Assembly: GCA_000226015.1 (NCBI GenBank)
Contig: JH153811.1
Span: 77,141 to 129,728 of the forward strand
Source of the DNA: Mnemiopsis leidyi
Lineage: Eukaryota; Ctenophora; Tentaculata; Lobata; Bolinopsidae
DNA: 52,588 bases
Direction: 5' to 3'
The notes beneath the pieces are model-generated. The model did not search any database. It was not told where the DNA came from and saw nothing but the letters and a program-made list of their open reading frames with translations. The translations under genes were made by a program, and so were the position numbers. Positions 46,601-52,588 of the stretch are shown piece by piece. Positions within the stretch are counted from its first letter, which is position 1, and each line of letters starts with the position of its first letter.

Positions 46601-47611
46601 TGAACTCGACCAAAAGATATTCTGAGAAAAAGGATGGGGGAAATGTTTCATTAAGAAATTGTTCCCGGTAAAAAATTCTCAAAGTTTAATCTAACTGAGC
46701 ATTATACAAACCCCTATAGGAAATGACAACAGCTGCCGAGTACGTGAACATGAACACCTCCACAACAATACAGATAGATGACCTAGGTTCCTCGTCCACT
46801 GCCCAACTGGTCGGTATTGCTATCTTAGAGGAACTGCATGCTACTTTGCTATACTTACCGTATAAATAGCGAAAGGGCGAGATACTGGTTCTCATGACTT
46901 ATTACTGAGTCTTCACCAGCAGTAGCAAAACTCATTGCCGAGTTTAGAGACCAGCGCTTAGCGATCGTGCGCCGAACAACCAAAGCTAAAAGCTTCGTGT
47001 TGGTTTTCTGTGCCCTACATGAAGTTAACAAATATCACCCACACTCAAAAAGGGAGCCCTAACCGATGTATTGCAGGTTAAAAAGGATTCTTATGAAGCT
47101 GGACCCAGCACAGAGGAGGCAGGACAGCCTGGGTTAGAGTACAAGAACATGGCATTTAAAGGAGACGTCGTGTCCTTCAAGAACGACTACAAGGACTACA
47201 AGGCTCCAGCAGGCATCAACCAGGCTGGCTTCCAGCACGAAGAAGGGGACAGTGGTCCTTCGGGGACTCAATACGCTAGGGTGGAATTCGTAAATAAGGA
47301 TAACGGGGATCCTACAACAGAACTTCAACCAGTAAGATAGAAGTCACAACTTTTACTTACTATTAAATGTAGATACGTTCCAAAATAGATTAAAAAGACA
47401 GATCTTAGGGACTTAGGGAGAAAATGAATGGTCAACACTTTTAAAAAAAGCTGAAGTTTCTATAAAGTTGAAGGGTTACACTTTGACATCCGCGATAGTA
47501 CTCAATCGACCCAGTCTTCCTTAACTGCCAATATTTTTGTAGGTCAACGTTGGTTTTGTCGACGACAAAGGCATGGCCGAGATTTCGAGATCGGAATACA
47601 TGAACACTTGA
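22370..47611 (+). CDS. Receptor tyrosine kinase, CCP-pentraxin-LDLa ectodomain
   Basis: Twenty-eight exons join in phase into about 1,196 codons: 22370-22409, 22608-22633, 22898-22989, 23419-23585, 23961-24043, 24431-24535, 25454-25547, 26469-26581, 26959-27130, 27239-27357, 27468-27576, 27734-27826, 28795-28914, 29434-29543, 29968-30130, 32588-32763, 32996-33078, 35928-36140, 36768-36887, 44629-44762, 44927-45056, 45231-45478, 45746-45998, 46132-46247, 46453-46551, 46720-46809, 47077-47331 and 47543-47611. Order: signal peptide, two CCP-like, two pentraxin/LamG-like, CCP, LDLa, transmembrane helix, tyrosine kinase, tyrosine-rich tail. Kinase residues are intact (GEGAFGKV, VAVKEL, HRDLAARN, DFG, WMSPEA), so it should be an active plasma-membrane receptor. 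The ligand is unknown; pentraxin/LamG and CCP modules suggest glycan or protein binding. An A8 run at 32611-32618 shifts the frame by one in exon 16. I know no RTK family with this ectodomain. Confidence 0.88.
23341..23400. repeat. AT-rich TAGTA/TACTA self-complementary run
   Basis: Imperfect runs of TAGTAACTACTA and TACTATAG just before exon 4; simple-sequence DNA with palindromic character. Confidence 0.6.
23820..23900. repeat. 26-bp tandem repeat, three copies
   Basis: Three near-identical head-to-tail copies of a unit containing AACAGAAAATCGCAAAGGAA, inside the receptor gene intron after exon 4. Confidence 0.85.
25060..25290 (+). other. Cys-x-x-Cys coding-like fragment inside intron
   Basis: One frame stays open through ADRAQRRCAVCKLSGKWLYF and then an acidic, tyrosine-rich stretch, ending at a stop. 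RRCAVCKLSGK faintly recalls the C-terminal zinc finger of piggyBac-type transposases, but the later cysteine pairs are missing. It does not belong to the receptor transcript: exons 24535 and 25454 already join in phase. Confidence 0.22.
25690..26060. repeat. G-run and ATGG(C/T)-type minisatellite with gap
   Basis: Two poly-G runs, one N at 25733, a 14-N gap at 25764-25777, then degenerate repeats around GGTGACAATGGCGCCAATGG in units of 9-18 bp with inverted copies (CCATTGGCGCC). In one plus frame it spells collagen-like Gly-x-x triplets, which is a by-product of the period. It lies in the intron between exons 7 and 8. Confidence 0.8.
26815..26886. repeat. 22-bp tandem repeat, three copies
   Basis: CCCTGCATACAGTCCTTACA is repeated head-to-tail three times, with a partial fourth copy, in the receptor intron after exon 8. 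Confidence 0.85.
28347..28422. repeat. Cluster of CCGG-centred motifs
   Basis: Seven CCGG words (CCGGTT, CCGGAT, CCGGCT) lie in about 75 bp with irregular spacing in AT-rich intron sequence, similar in style to the motif cluster at 19002-19123. Confidence 0.55.
29134..29186. repeat. Perfect 26-bp palindrome
   Basis: Two perfect 26-nt arms, starting CGGCCATTATACGGGCTGCG, are separated by one cytosine, so DNA or RNA can fold into an uninterrupted hairpin. It lies in the intron between exons 13 and 14. Confidence 0.95.
31652..32095 (+). mobile_element. tRNA-derived SINE
   Basis: The head has an A-box-like GTGGTGTAGTGG near 31662 and a B box GGGTTCGATTCC near 31702 with a CCGGG/CCCGG T-stem, spaced as in a tRNA. 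The acceptor arms do not pair (start GTCGGC, end CTGTGGCA), so it is not a working tRNA. A tRNA-unrelated body and an A-rich tail (AATAAAGAAATGAAAATC) follow. The 3' boundary is approximate and I could not fix a target duplication. Confidence 0.65.
33283..33396 (+). mobile_element. Second tRNA-derived SINE-like unit
   Basis: It has an A-box-like TCTAGGTGGTCTCAAGTTGG and a B box GGCTCGACTCC about 45 bp later, then a short unrelated stretch. It differs in sequence from the unit at 31652. It abuts the foldback element that begins at 33397. Confidence 0.45.
33397..33580. mobile_element. Foldback MITE with about 75-bp inverted arms
   Basis: The left end (AAGTGAGAATCACGTTTCGAA) returns as a diverged reverse complement at the right end, and the arms match with few mismatches down to GTATAATAGTAGT/ACTACTATTATAC around a 23-nt loop. 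The whole 184-bp unit is one long hairpin. It has no coding capacity. It lies in the intron between exons 17 and 18. Confidence 0.75.
33940..34010. repeat. Short tandem repeat (CTCAAGTTACTCTAATTTAA)
   Basis: About three to four head-to-tail copies of an 18-20 bp unit in the intron after exon 17. Confidence 0.75.
34905..35243 (-). other. Unidentified antisense ORF in intron 17
   Basis: A minus-strand open frame of about 110 codons from just after a TGA to a stop. It reads like a folded protein (FYGYNAFVILGKLPLHII, IPTLVCYRKKL, LPAFWSSDKLNIFLTPYN). The first in-frame ATG is not obvious in the first codons. It could be an exon of a nested gene or a retrocopy fragment. I do not recognise the family. 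Confidence 0.25.
35928..36140 (+). other. RTK exon 18: third CCP/sushi module
   Basis: A single exon of phase 1-1, as is typical for a CCP module. It runs from CPAPPQVESGTY through YSCVGA and a third Cys (KTCRVEG) to FWEPAGDVVC, with the C-PAPP start, Y-x-C, and W ... C end of the family. Confidence 0.8.
36714..36732. repeat. (TA)n run
   Basis: A short TA dinucleotide tract about 35 bp before the LDLa exon. Confidence 0.85.
36768..36887 (+). other. RTK exon 19: LDL-receptor class A module
   Basis: A single phase 1-1 exon of 40 residues: CEERGLFECPAEKCI, LVCDGNEDC, then SDGSDEERC. It has all six cysteines and the acidic calcium-binding SDGSDEE. It sits next to the membrane. Confidence 0.95.
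37190..37515. repeat. 19-bp minisatellite, left part
   Basis: About 17 copies of the unit GCTTGGTAACCAGAACAGT, nearly identical. The array is interrupted by the transposon at 37516-38376 and resumes in the same phase and orientation. The long minus-strand ORFs over it are artefacts of a period that lets all three frames stay open. Confidence 0.95.
37516..38376 (-). mobile_element. Non-autonomous FLYWCH-bearing MULE
   Basis: Element of 861 bp with terminal inverted repeats of about 28 bp (core GACCGACAACTAAGAACC), flanked by the 9-bp direct repeat GGTAACCAG at 37507-37515 and 38377-38385. Removing the element and one repeat restores an intact 19-bp minisatellite unit. A 9-bp target duplication is characteristic of MULEs. 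It carries only the FLYWCH ORF at 37648-38055 and lacks the DDE core, so it cannot move by itself. A third, direct copy of the TIR core is at 37613-37629. Confidence 0.8.
37648..38055 (-). CDS. FLYWCH zinc finger fragment of MULE transposase
   Basis: An intact 135-codon ATG ORF. Residues 7-56 form a FLYWCH-type zinc finger: F7, Y9, L19, W23, C25 with C34/C36, and H54-x-H56 (PHNHP). Then come LKRKAA (a segment shared with the relic at 18452-18862) and a helix LSVTQNILSEVL, ending before the region that would lead to the catalytic domain. In MULEs this part binds the element's terminal repeats. Alone it might act as a DNA-binding repressor, but that is speculation; it is more likely a truncated relic with an open frame. 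Confidence 0.6.
   Translation of the reverse strand: MVDSDGFIYSRKKPRYTPLYSAWRCRKNNPPTKCPCHAYLTLPDNSLTLGSKPHNHPADNAAPLKREVLSTLKRKAAEQPLSVTQNILSEVLAPETNQTLPTMESLARVVQRSRAVSSGSAQHTEATSSDDLEFH
38377..38730. repeat. 19-bp minisatellite, right part
   Basis: About 18 more copies of the unit found at 37190-37515, somewhat more diverged, directly following the transposon's right target duplication. Confidence 0.93.
38987..39046. repeat. Two-copy tandem repeat of about 30 bp
   Basis: The unit beginning GAGAACAGTTACAAAATAGA is present twice head-to-tail in the intron between LDLa and transmembrane exons. Confidence 0.85.
39840..39994. promoter_or_regulatory. CCAAT/CACGTG/CRE-like cluster, first copy
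   Basis: Within about 120 bp lie three CCAAT boxes, a CACGTGAC E-box, GACGTCAC (CRE half-palindrome) and another CACGTCAC. This looks like a promoter or enhancer, but no coding exon starts beside it on either strand. It is copied across the adjoining assembly gap. Confidence 0.35.
39857..40144. repeat. About 140-bp direct repeat across 10-N gap
   Basis: 39857-39994 and 40005-40144 are identical apart from two single-base insertions, and the gap (39995-40004) lies exactly between them. This pattern usually means unjoined overlapping contig ends rather than true duplication. Confidence 0.9.
40149..40338. mobile_element. Cloverleaf foldback element A
   Basis: An outer inverted repeat (about 37 bp, TATATAGAATAAAGA ... 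with TCTTTATTCTATATA) encloses three separate hairpins: 40188-40228 (AAATAACACAC arms), 40231-40264 (GAATAATACAC arms) and 40266-40296 (AACATAACG arms). Each has a GC-rich tip. No ORF is present. The same architecture with different arms occurs at 41500-41686. Confidence 0.75.
41500..41686. mobile_element. Cloverleaf foldback element B
   Basis: The outer arms (AATATC..GTTACATAAC ... with GTTATGTAACGATATT, about 35 bp) enclose three hairpins: 41538-41572 (GC-rich, CGCTGCGAGCGTAGCG), 41573-41611 (TCATTATTCA arms) and 41613-41649 (ATGTTTTCAAC arms, tip GGGCGGAGCCC). It is 187 bp long, like element A, with the same four-stem plan. It lies in the same intron. Confidence 0.75.
41760..41935. repeat. 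Degenerate GTGATGTAATGCGGC repeat
   Basis: About five irregular copies of a unit containing GTGATGTAATACGGCAAAA and, in some, ACTGTGAAAATCATAGC. Confidence 0.7.
41985..42535. repeat. 20-bp minisatellite (GTAACTAGAAGTGTAACTTA)
   Basis: About 26 copies with a few variant units (ATATAACC or GTGTAACTT) arranged in a higher-order pattern: a block of roughly 180 bp near 42170-42340 is largely repeated at 42350-42520. Confidence 0.92.
44066..44125. repeat. Short tandem repeat (AGCCAGGTATATT)
   Basis: Four copies of a 14-17 bp unit just upstream of the hairpin at 44156. Confidence 0.75.
44156..44231. ncRNA. Pre-miRNA-like intronic hairpin candidate
   Basis: Two 35-nt arms (5' arm begins GGCAATATTCGTTCAATGG) pair at 30 of 35 positions, with a G-U near the base, over a 6-nt loop: a 76-nt hairpin. 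Length, near-full pairing and small internal bulges suit a miRNA precursor in the receptor gene intron. A very small MITE is the alternative. No expression evidence is available. Confidence 0.35.
44629..44762 (+). other. RTK exon 20: transmembrane helix
   Basis: After KTQ comes WIVIGILAAIIVLVIPAVFF, a single transmembrane helix of about 21 residues, followed by basic stop-transfer residues (VKKARAARAE) and the juxtamembrane segment. Separated from the LDLa exon by a 7.7-kb repeat-filled intron; phases (1-1) agree. Confidence 0.9.
44927..46551 (+). other. RTK exons 21-25: tyrosine kinase domain
   Basis: Exons 44927-45056, 45231-45478, 45746-45998, 46132-46247 and 46453-46551 encode a full kinase. 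It has the Gly loop GEGAFGKV, VAVKEL lysine, alpha-C glutamate in FLEEIRL, hinge ILEYVDGGDI, a short insert, HRDLAARN catalytic loop (the tyrosine-kinase form), DFGLARD, activation loop tyrosines in LYNYDEYQ, LPIKWMSPEA, DVWSFGVLMYELFSWG and CWEFKSADRPQF. An earlier acceptor at 46417 would insert 12 residues before CWEF; the 46453 site gives the family-conserved MLQ-CW join. Confidence 0.95.
46720..47611 (+). other. RTK exons 26-28: cytoplasmic tail with docking tyrosines
   Basis: The 137-residue tail carries YVNM, YKNM and, four residues from the end, YMNT. All three fit the Grb2 SH2 consensus Y-x-N, and the first two also fit the PI3-kinase p85 consensus YxxM. Further tyrosines occur in NDYKDYKAP and TQYARVEF. 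The rest is polar and probably disordered. Coupling to Grb2/PI3K is inferred from motifs. Confidence 0.75.
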
Positions 47612-49546
47612 TGATATAACTAAGGTTCGTTTACATCAGTTAGAAGAAGGAGTTTTTATTGGGAGAGGAGCTTTTGTAAGCGACATACAGTGAGTGAGAT
47701 AAACTGTTGCTAGCCAAGTGCATTTGATTCCTATCAACTTATAACTATGCAGTTCTTCAAATCTTCAATTCCATACAATTGAGAAGGAGAAATTGTTAGT
47801 TGTTGGTTCCTCACTTTTTTGTTACGATGACATATTCAATGATCAGATATAATTTCATTTCAGTAATAATCATTTCTTTTTTAAATTTAATTCTAAGCTT
47901 AATATTCAATTTCAATCATTCATTGTATTTTTATCGTCACGATCATATCATGATATGAGCGAACATTTTTGTCAATTTCTGAATACATTATATTGATCGC
48001 TTGCTGATTATATAAATTTATTTGAAAATTTGTAAATATGTTTATGCGATTTTGATAGCTTATGTTTTAACTTTTCACCAAAAAATAAGACTCTTGTTTT
48101 TTCTTAATGATAATCGTGAGTTTTGATAAGAATGATAGATCATGAATGTATGAACGCAATTGGCTCACGTAACATATGCAATTAGTTGGGGCATGCAAAC
48201 TATGAAGTGAATGTATTGTGGAAGAAGAGAACAATTAGGAATAGTTATACGGGCTGTAACCATGGCAACGAGTTAGACCCACTATTTTGGTCGAGCTTGC
48301 ATATCCGCATCACAGTACAGCGTCGTGTAGTGTACTCGCAACTAGATAGAATCTAAGTTCATCGTTGTAATTTTTATACTACACGTTGTATAGCTAGAAA
48401 TTTGTTTGCTAGACTTTGCCAGAAAATACTGAGGTTCATTGTTCACGCTAGTAGATCACAAGTATTTTCTTTACAAGAATAATCAATATGCCATTAATAA
48501 GATTATAAGCTATTACGGGGGGTCTCTTATCTCAGGGATCAAAGGACAAGATGAGTATTTTTATACTGTAGCTTACAACGAAAGCTCTAACTGATGATCG
48601 ATTAGAGACTATTTTTGACGCTCCTTTGCTAAAAGTAAAATGATATCTTGAATGGCTAAATGAACACGTGCGATTTGTCGATGACGAGGAATTGTATTGG
48701 AAGTTCGACGTAACCTATAGTTATATTACCAAAGTGATGCTAATGGAAAGTAAAATGGTATTGGTCACGTGTCAGCGCACGCAGCTACATTCGGCTAATA
48801 AAATGTCGATTCCTGACATTGATTAACATGAATTTTATCAAGTTTCTACACTTTGAATGTTGGCTCAAACTTCACCTGAATAGACTTGTTGGATCTTGCT
48901 GCTTGCAACTCATATTCGACTTATATTGATTATTGAACTCTTGCAAGTTGATTTGTAAATTGTCGCACTAGAAATTATTGCTCTGCAGTACGCTTGTCTC
49001 TAAGATACATGTTCTACTGTTCTACTTCTAGTTGTTCTACTAGTTGTTCTACTGTTCTACTGTTCTACTTTTAGTTTACGTTCTGGAGAATCGCTCCCAG
49101 TCCCAGAAGTCAACGCAAGAGAAATATTCTGCAGTAGTGCAGTATTGCGATAATGACGATCTACCTTTTTATGGGATGCCTGATGAATTTGTCAGTCGGT
49201 CAGGTTGCGAAATCAGAATTTATTACCATTGCAAGATAACATTTACAAATACAAGGCCATGTTTTATCTATTGGAGAATCCATACGAAATAACTTGAATG
49301 TTTTACTAATTGAAAAAGTAAAACAATGCTCTTTCACAGGATGATGTGTGAGCCAGACAGTTATTCTAATGCTGACTGAAATTAGCAGTCACAGAGGCCA
49401 ACAGGGACCAAGTTGACATAGACAACCAACAAAGAGCTAACCCGTTTTAGAGTAGAAATAAACTTTAAAATAGAAGTTTTATTTCTACATTCCACTGCAG
49501 TAAAACTATATACATTTGTGAGCCGCAATCCATCCAAAACGCTATC
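47612..49546. other. Receptor 3' UTR and intergenic region
   Basis: AT-rich sequence without a supported exon. The 3' UTR of the receptor gene should begin here, but I see no canonical AATAAA close to the stop. A GTTCTACT tandem run lies at about 49012-49070. An 82-codon open frame at 49044-49292 starts with TTG, so I do not call it. Confidence 0.4.
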
Positions 49547-50254
49547 ATGAGCAACAAAGAAGAAATCCTGGACAGTATCCTTAACATGATAACCAAGTCT
49601 CAGACCCGAGATGACGTAGTCACCATGATCTACTGCTTCCCAATTTTGTGTGCGGTCTTTATAGCCCTAGCCCGTTCTCTCCTCACTCTGCTTCTCAGAG
49701 GGTGGTGCTTTCTGAAATTTCACGAGTTTGTGTTCTTCGTTTTGGTGGTGGCTACCTTACTTATCACGACCACCCCCACCGCATTCATCATAACTCCCAC
49801 CGCCCTACTCCGTCCCAAGCCTTACTGCGGGGCCCTGTTCGAGCCGCCGCTCAGAGTCCCTCAAGACACCAAGTTCTACGTTTTAACTACCGGAAAGTCG
49901 CTCCGGCCAGGGACATCCTGGCTGCTCCTGGATAGGATAGCGTCTCAGGATCAACGGGTTCTCTCAGAAAGCTGCATTACGGGGGTGAGGAGGTCCAGTA
50001 TTCAGTTGGAGGAGCACGTGTTGCGAGCACCACAAAAATCTGCAACTTTCACCCAGTTTAAGAGAGATATCTCCGTGGTTGAGGGAGTGTTGGAGTTCTC
50101 CAGAGGTAAGTTCTACTACGTGTCAGACTGTCTGGACGTCGAGAGACTGGCAGGAAGAGTGCTGGGGAGGTTCTCTCCAGTGTCCTGTACTAGCGGATAC
50201 GTACACAGCGACCAGCTCAGTTACACTCAGACTGAGGATCAGGACGGTGAATGA
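49547..50254 (+). CDS. Small two-helix membrane protein, unknown family
   Basis: An uninterrupted 235-codon ORF with an ATG start. Two hydrophobic segments lie at about residues 24-50 (MIYCFPILCAVFIALA, then SLLTLLL) and 59-84 (FVFFVLVVATLLI, then TAFII). The remaining 150 residues are soluble and basic, with four cysteines (CGALFEPPLRV, SESCITGV, VSDCLDV, VSCTSGY). There is no cleavable signal peptide; N- and C-termini probably lie on the same side. An AG acceptor-like site (ccactgcag) precedes the ATG by 46 nt, and AATAAA follows 63 nt after the stop. It has coding-like codon use and higher GC than its surroundings. I do not recognise the family. Confidence 0.7.
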   Translation: MSNKEEILDSILNMITKSQTRDDVVTMIYCFPILCAVFIALARSLLTLLLRGWCFLKFHEFVFFVLVVATLLITTTPTAFIITPTALLRPKPYCGALFEPPLRVPQDTKFYVLTTGKSLRPGTSWLLLDRIASQDQRVLSESCITGVRRSSIQLEEHVLRAPQKSATFTQFKRDISVVEGVLEFSRGKFYYVSDCLDVERLAGRVLGRFSPVSCTSGYVHSDQLSYTQTEDQDGE

Positions 50255-50316
50255 CGGCAGAACCTGGTTATTGTCAGATTTGTGATATTATTCTTGGTTA
50301 TTTGTGAATACTGAAT

Positions 50317-50322
50317 AATAAA
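50317..50322 (+). terminator. AATAAA polyadenylation signal
   Basis: A canonical hexamer 63 nt after the stop codon of the 49547 gene. Confidence 0.6.
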
Positions 50323-51385
50323 CTGTGAACTGCTAAAAGTAAAGCCAACTGCCAAGGTGAACATCAACATGGTGATTCGGCGACCTTAATAATCTAATAA
50401 TCAGCCGGACGAGGGACTTAAAGAAGATCAAGAACGGGAGATTTAAGATAATAAGATGATTATATGATTATTTACTGTTTGATTTCGCCCAGTTTATGAC
50501 AAAACGCAGTAGAAATTTTATTCATTATACACATGATATAAAATGACACACATATTAAAATAAAAAACAAGTTCAAAATCTTTTCAATTCAACAATTTCC
50601 GTATTACTTCACTCTTACCTGTATTTACAAGACCATCTTGATCTCTTCTGAAATCTTTTTAACGATATTATATTGGCACTGGGTAGAGGCACTGGGTAGA
50701 GGATGTTAGGTCTGACATTTTCCAATTCTTTGAGTCCAACTTCAAACATGCTAATCACCTTATCTGACCATTAATCAAGAAATCTAAGTGAAAATTGTGT
50801 ATGAAAGTGACATCATCAGTACATCAATTGTATAGAATCTAGATAAGATAGTGGGATTTTGGTTGCAATTGAATAATTTGAAATATCTTTGAATGAAATT
50901 TCGAGATCGTTAATGTTGTCGAAATTTATTCAATTTTTAAGGTCTGAATAAAAGATGAGAAACCATGTTGACTGTCAATTATAAATTATCCAAAGACAAA
51001 ATCTCGTAAGATTTGAAGGAGACTAGGAATTCATACTTATTAATAGCATCAAAAAGACCACCGCACGGTTATACACTCTATACAAGTTGACAAATGATAA
51101 TCTAGGTGACGGCTAAATTGTGCGAAAAATGTGCATCTTCATTCTTAAGACGATACTAGTACCATTTGGCTCGATTTTGAGGCCTGACTTTGGTTCTTCA
51201 AAAAATTGCGCCTGTTTAACAATTTAACTGTTAAATTACCAAAATATGATCATTTCACTTTATGTTCTTTAAAATAACTCCAAATTTAGATGTCTCCAAA
51301 AAACTCCAAATTTATAAGTCTGTATCCCGTCTCCGTTTAAACCTTGTAATGTACATGACTACTTGAACTTGAAGACTCGGACAAC
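50323..51385. other. AT-rich region without a gene
   Basis: I see no exon, structured repeat or regulatory site here. Confidence 0.4.
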
Positions 51386-52081
51386 TACAGGGTGTCCCAA
51401 ATTACTTGTGCTTCGCTGTGCACGTGTTCTCATCGCCCAATCCAAACTCGGTACTCCTCGTAGTAAGTGAAGAAAGAAAATATCTCTAGTCACATATGCT
51501 ATAGAGCTCAAATTTTTCATGCATCTTTTATCATGATGTTTATATCATGGTGTTTATATCGATAGGCAAAACATAAACAGATGAAAAATTATCATTTCCC
51601 CGGACGGAGCTAAAATTTTCGTTTTATTGCATTTTTCGACACATATTAAGAAATCCTGTCGATACAGAACTTGATTCTATGCTTCTATAGCTGAAAAACT
51701 TAAGAAGCTTCAGGTGATCTTTACTTACAACTTAAGAATGAAAGTGGTTTGCCAGAGCTGACTCAAACTAAATAAATTGCCATTTTTGACAATTGCTGGT
51801 TAGGTAGTAAGGAGGATTTTACCCCTGACGGCTGACCATCACCCAAGGCTAAATACCATAATCCTGGTAAAATAATAAGTCAGTATCTACAGTAAGGTTT
51901 ATTTTCACCGTGGCTCAAAGAGCACGTGATCTAGGTAATAGAGGACGAAAAACACGAAAATAAACGTCCATTTTTCTCCCATAAGCACTGCCGAAGAAAT
52001 TTTGCCAATGAAATTTTCACAGGCCAAGCATCAAAGCAATAAGCCCAAAAATTTGCATCCTGACTTTTGGGACACCCTGTA
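51386..52081. mobile_element. Non-autonomous mariner-like element
   Basis: CAGGGTGTCCCAAA at 51388 and its reverse complement TTTGGGACACCCTG ending at 52079 are terminal inverted repeats, and each is flanked by TA, the duplication typical of Tc1/mariner elements. The CAGGGTGTCCCA end is widespread in such elements. The interior of about 690 bp has no transposase ORF. Confidence 0.8.
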
Positions 52082-52588
52082 AGTGTGTATCGTTGACCAT
52101 TTTAAACTATTTCAACACTACAAATACATCAAATTTATTGAGGTGTGACAATGTAAACGGCCGTCACGCCCATATAGCAGTGCCGAACGCAAAAGATCTC
52201 AAATCAAGTAAGGCACACCAGCTGTGCGCTGGGACTTGGTACTGTATCCGCTGCCAAGTTTCTTGATCAACGTTTTTTTAAAGGTGTTTCAAAGATCATC
52301 TTTCAACGATTTTAAAGATCTTGCAGTTTCATTACCCTACAGTAAATCAAGTCTTTCAGTTAACTCAGTTAAGCACAGGTTCAGCACACACAACGAGGAA
52401 AGCAATTGCTCACGGTCCTACCGAGGTAAAGACAGTCCCAAACCAAGGTAACCCGTGCTGCAATTTTGTGTGCTGCTGAACATTTTGACCCACAATATAT
52501 ATTGATTGCGTTTGAAGACAGTGACCAATCATATATAATAATACTTTGACGAATCATGGCTAGTGTTCAAAATTCAGTTAATGATGAT
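52082..52588. other. Window end without a supported gene
   Basis: An open frame at 52224-52451 begins with GTG rather than ATG and has no recognisable domain. I call nothing here. Confidence 0.4.

Noticed and set aside
48661..49292. Exon or small gene after the receptor
   Set aside because: The open frame at 49044-49292 starts with TTG inside a GTTCTACT tandem run and shows no domain.

Overview
This window is animal nuclear DNA from an AT-rich, intron-rich and repeat-rich invertebrate genome. Genes have many short exons with GT-AG introns. There is a receptor tyrosine kinase, a seven-helix receptor and a ciliary/planar-polarity gene. Between and inside genes lie minisatellites, foldback elements, tRNA-derived SINE-like units and Mutator-like (MULE) relics. 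I cannot fix the species. An early-branching metazoan such as a cnidarian or sponge is plausible, but that is inference. Two short assembly gaps (Ns) are present.

Layout. Positions 1-4.9 kb hold a microsatellite, a 32-bp minisatellite and a short coding-like segment, otherwise no clear gene. Positions 4.9-7.3 kb carry two tandem minus-strand genes for acidic proteins that resemble the PP1-targeting PPP1R15 (GADD34/CReP) family. Positions 10.3-12.9 kb carry, in nine plus-strand exons, the N-terminal beta-propeller half of WDPCP (Fritz), a CPLANE ciliogenesis/planar-polarity protein; its C-terminal half was not found. Positions 13.7-14.6 kb hold an intronless minus-strand class A-like GPCR. Positions 14.6-22.3 kb contain hairpins, repeats, a decayed MULE transposase and a doubtful broken ORF.

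The main gene runs from 22,370 to 47,611 on the plus strand. I reconstruct 28 exons whose phases join consistently into about 1,196 residues: signal peptide, two CCP/sushi-like modules, two pentraxin/laminin-G-like modules, a third CCP, an LDL-receptor class A module, one transmembrane helix, a complete tyrosine kinase, and a tail with three Y-x-N motifs (two also YxxM). This is a receptor whose ectodomain order matches no RTK family I know. One homopolymer (A8) breaks the frame in the second pentraxin module unless another acceptor is used. Its introns hold two elements built as an outer stem enclosing three hairpins, a MULE-derived FLYWCH element inserted in a 19-bp minisatellite, SINE-like units, a foldback element, a perfect 26-bp palindrome and a miRNA-precursor-like hairpin.

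After this gene come a single-exon gene for a small two-helix membrane protein (49.5-50.3 kb) and a non-autonomous mariner-like element (51.4-52.1 kb). The genes look like ordinary independent neighbours rather than one pathway. The receptor is the strongest candidate for an undescribed system.
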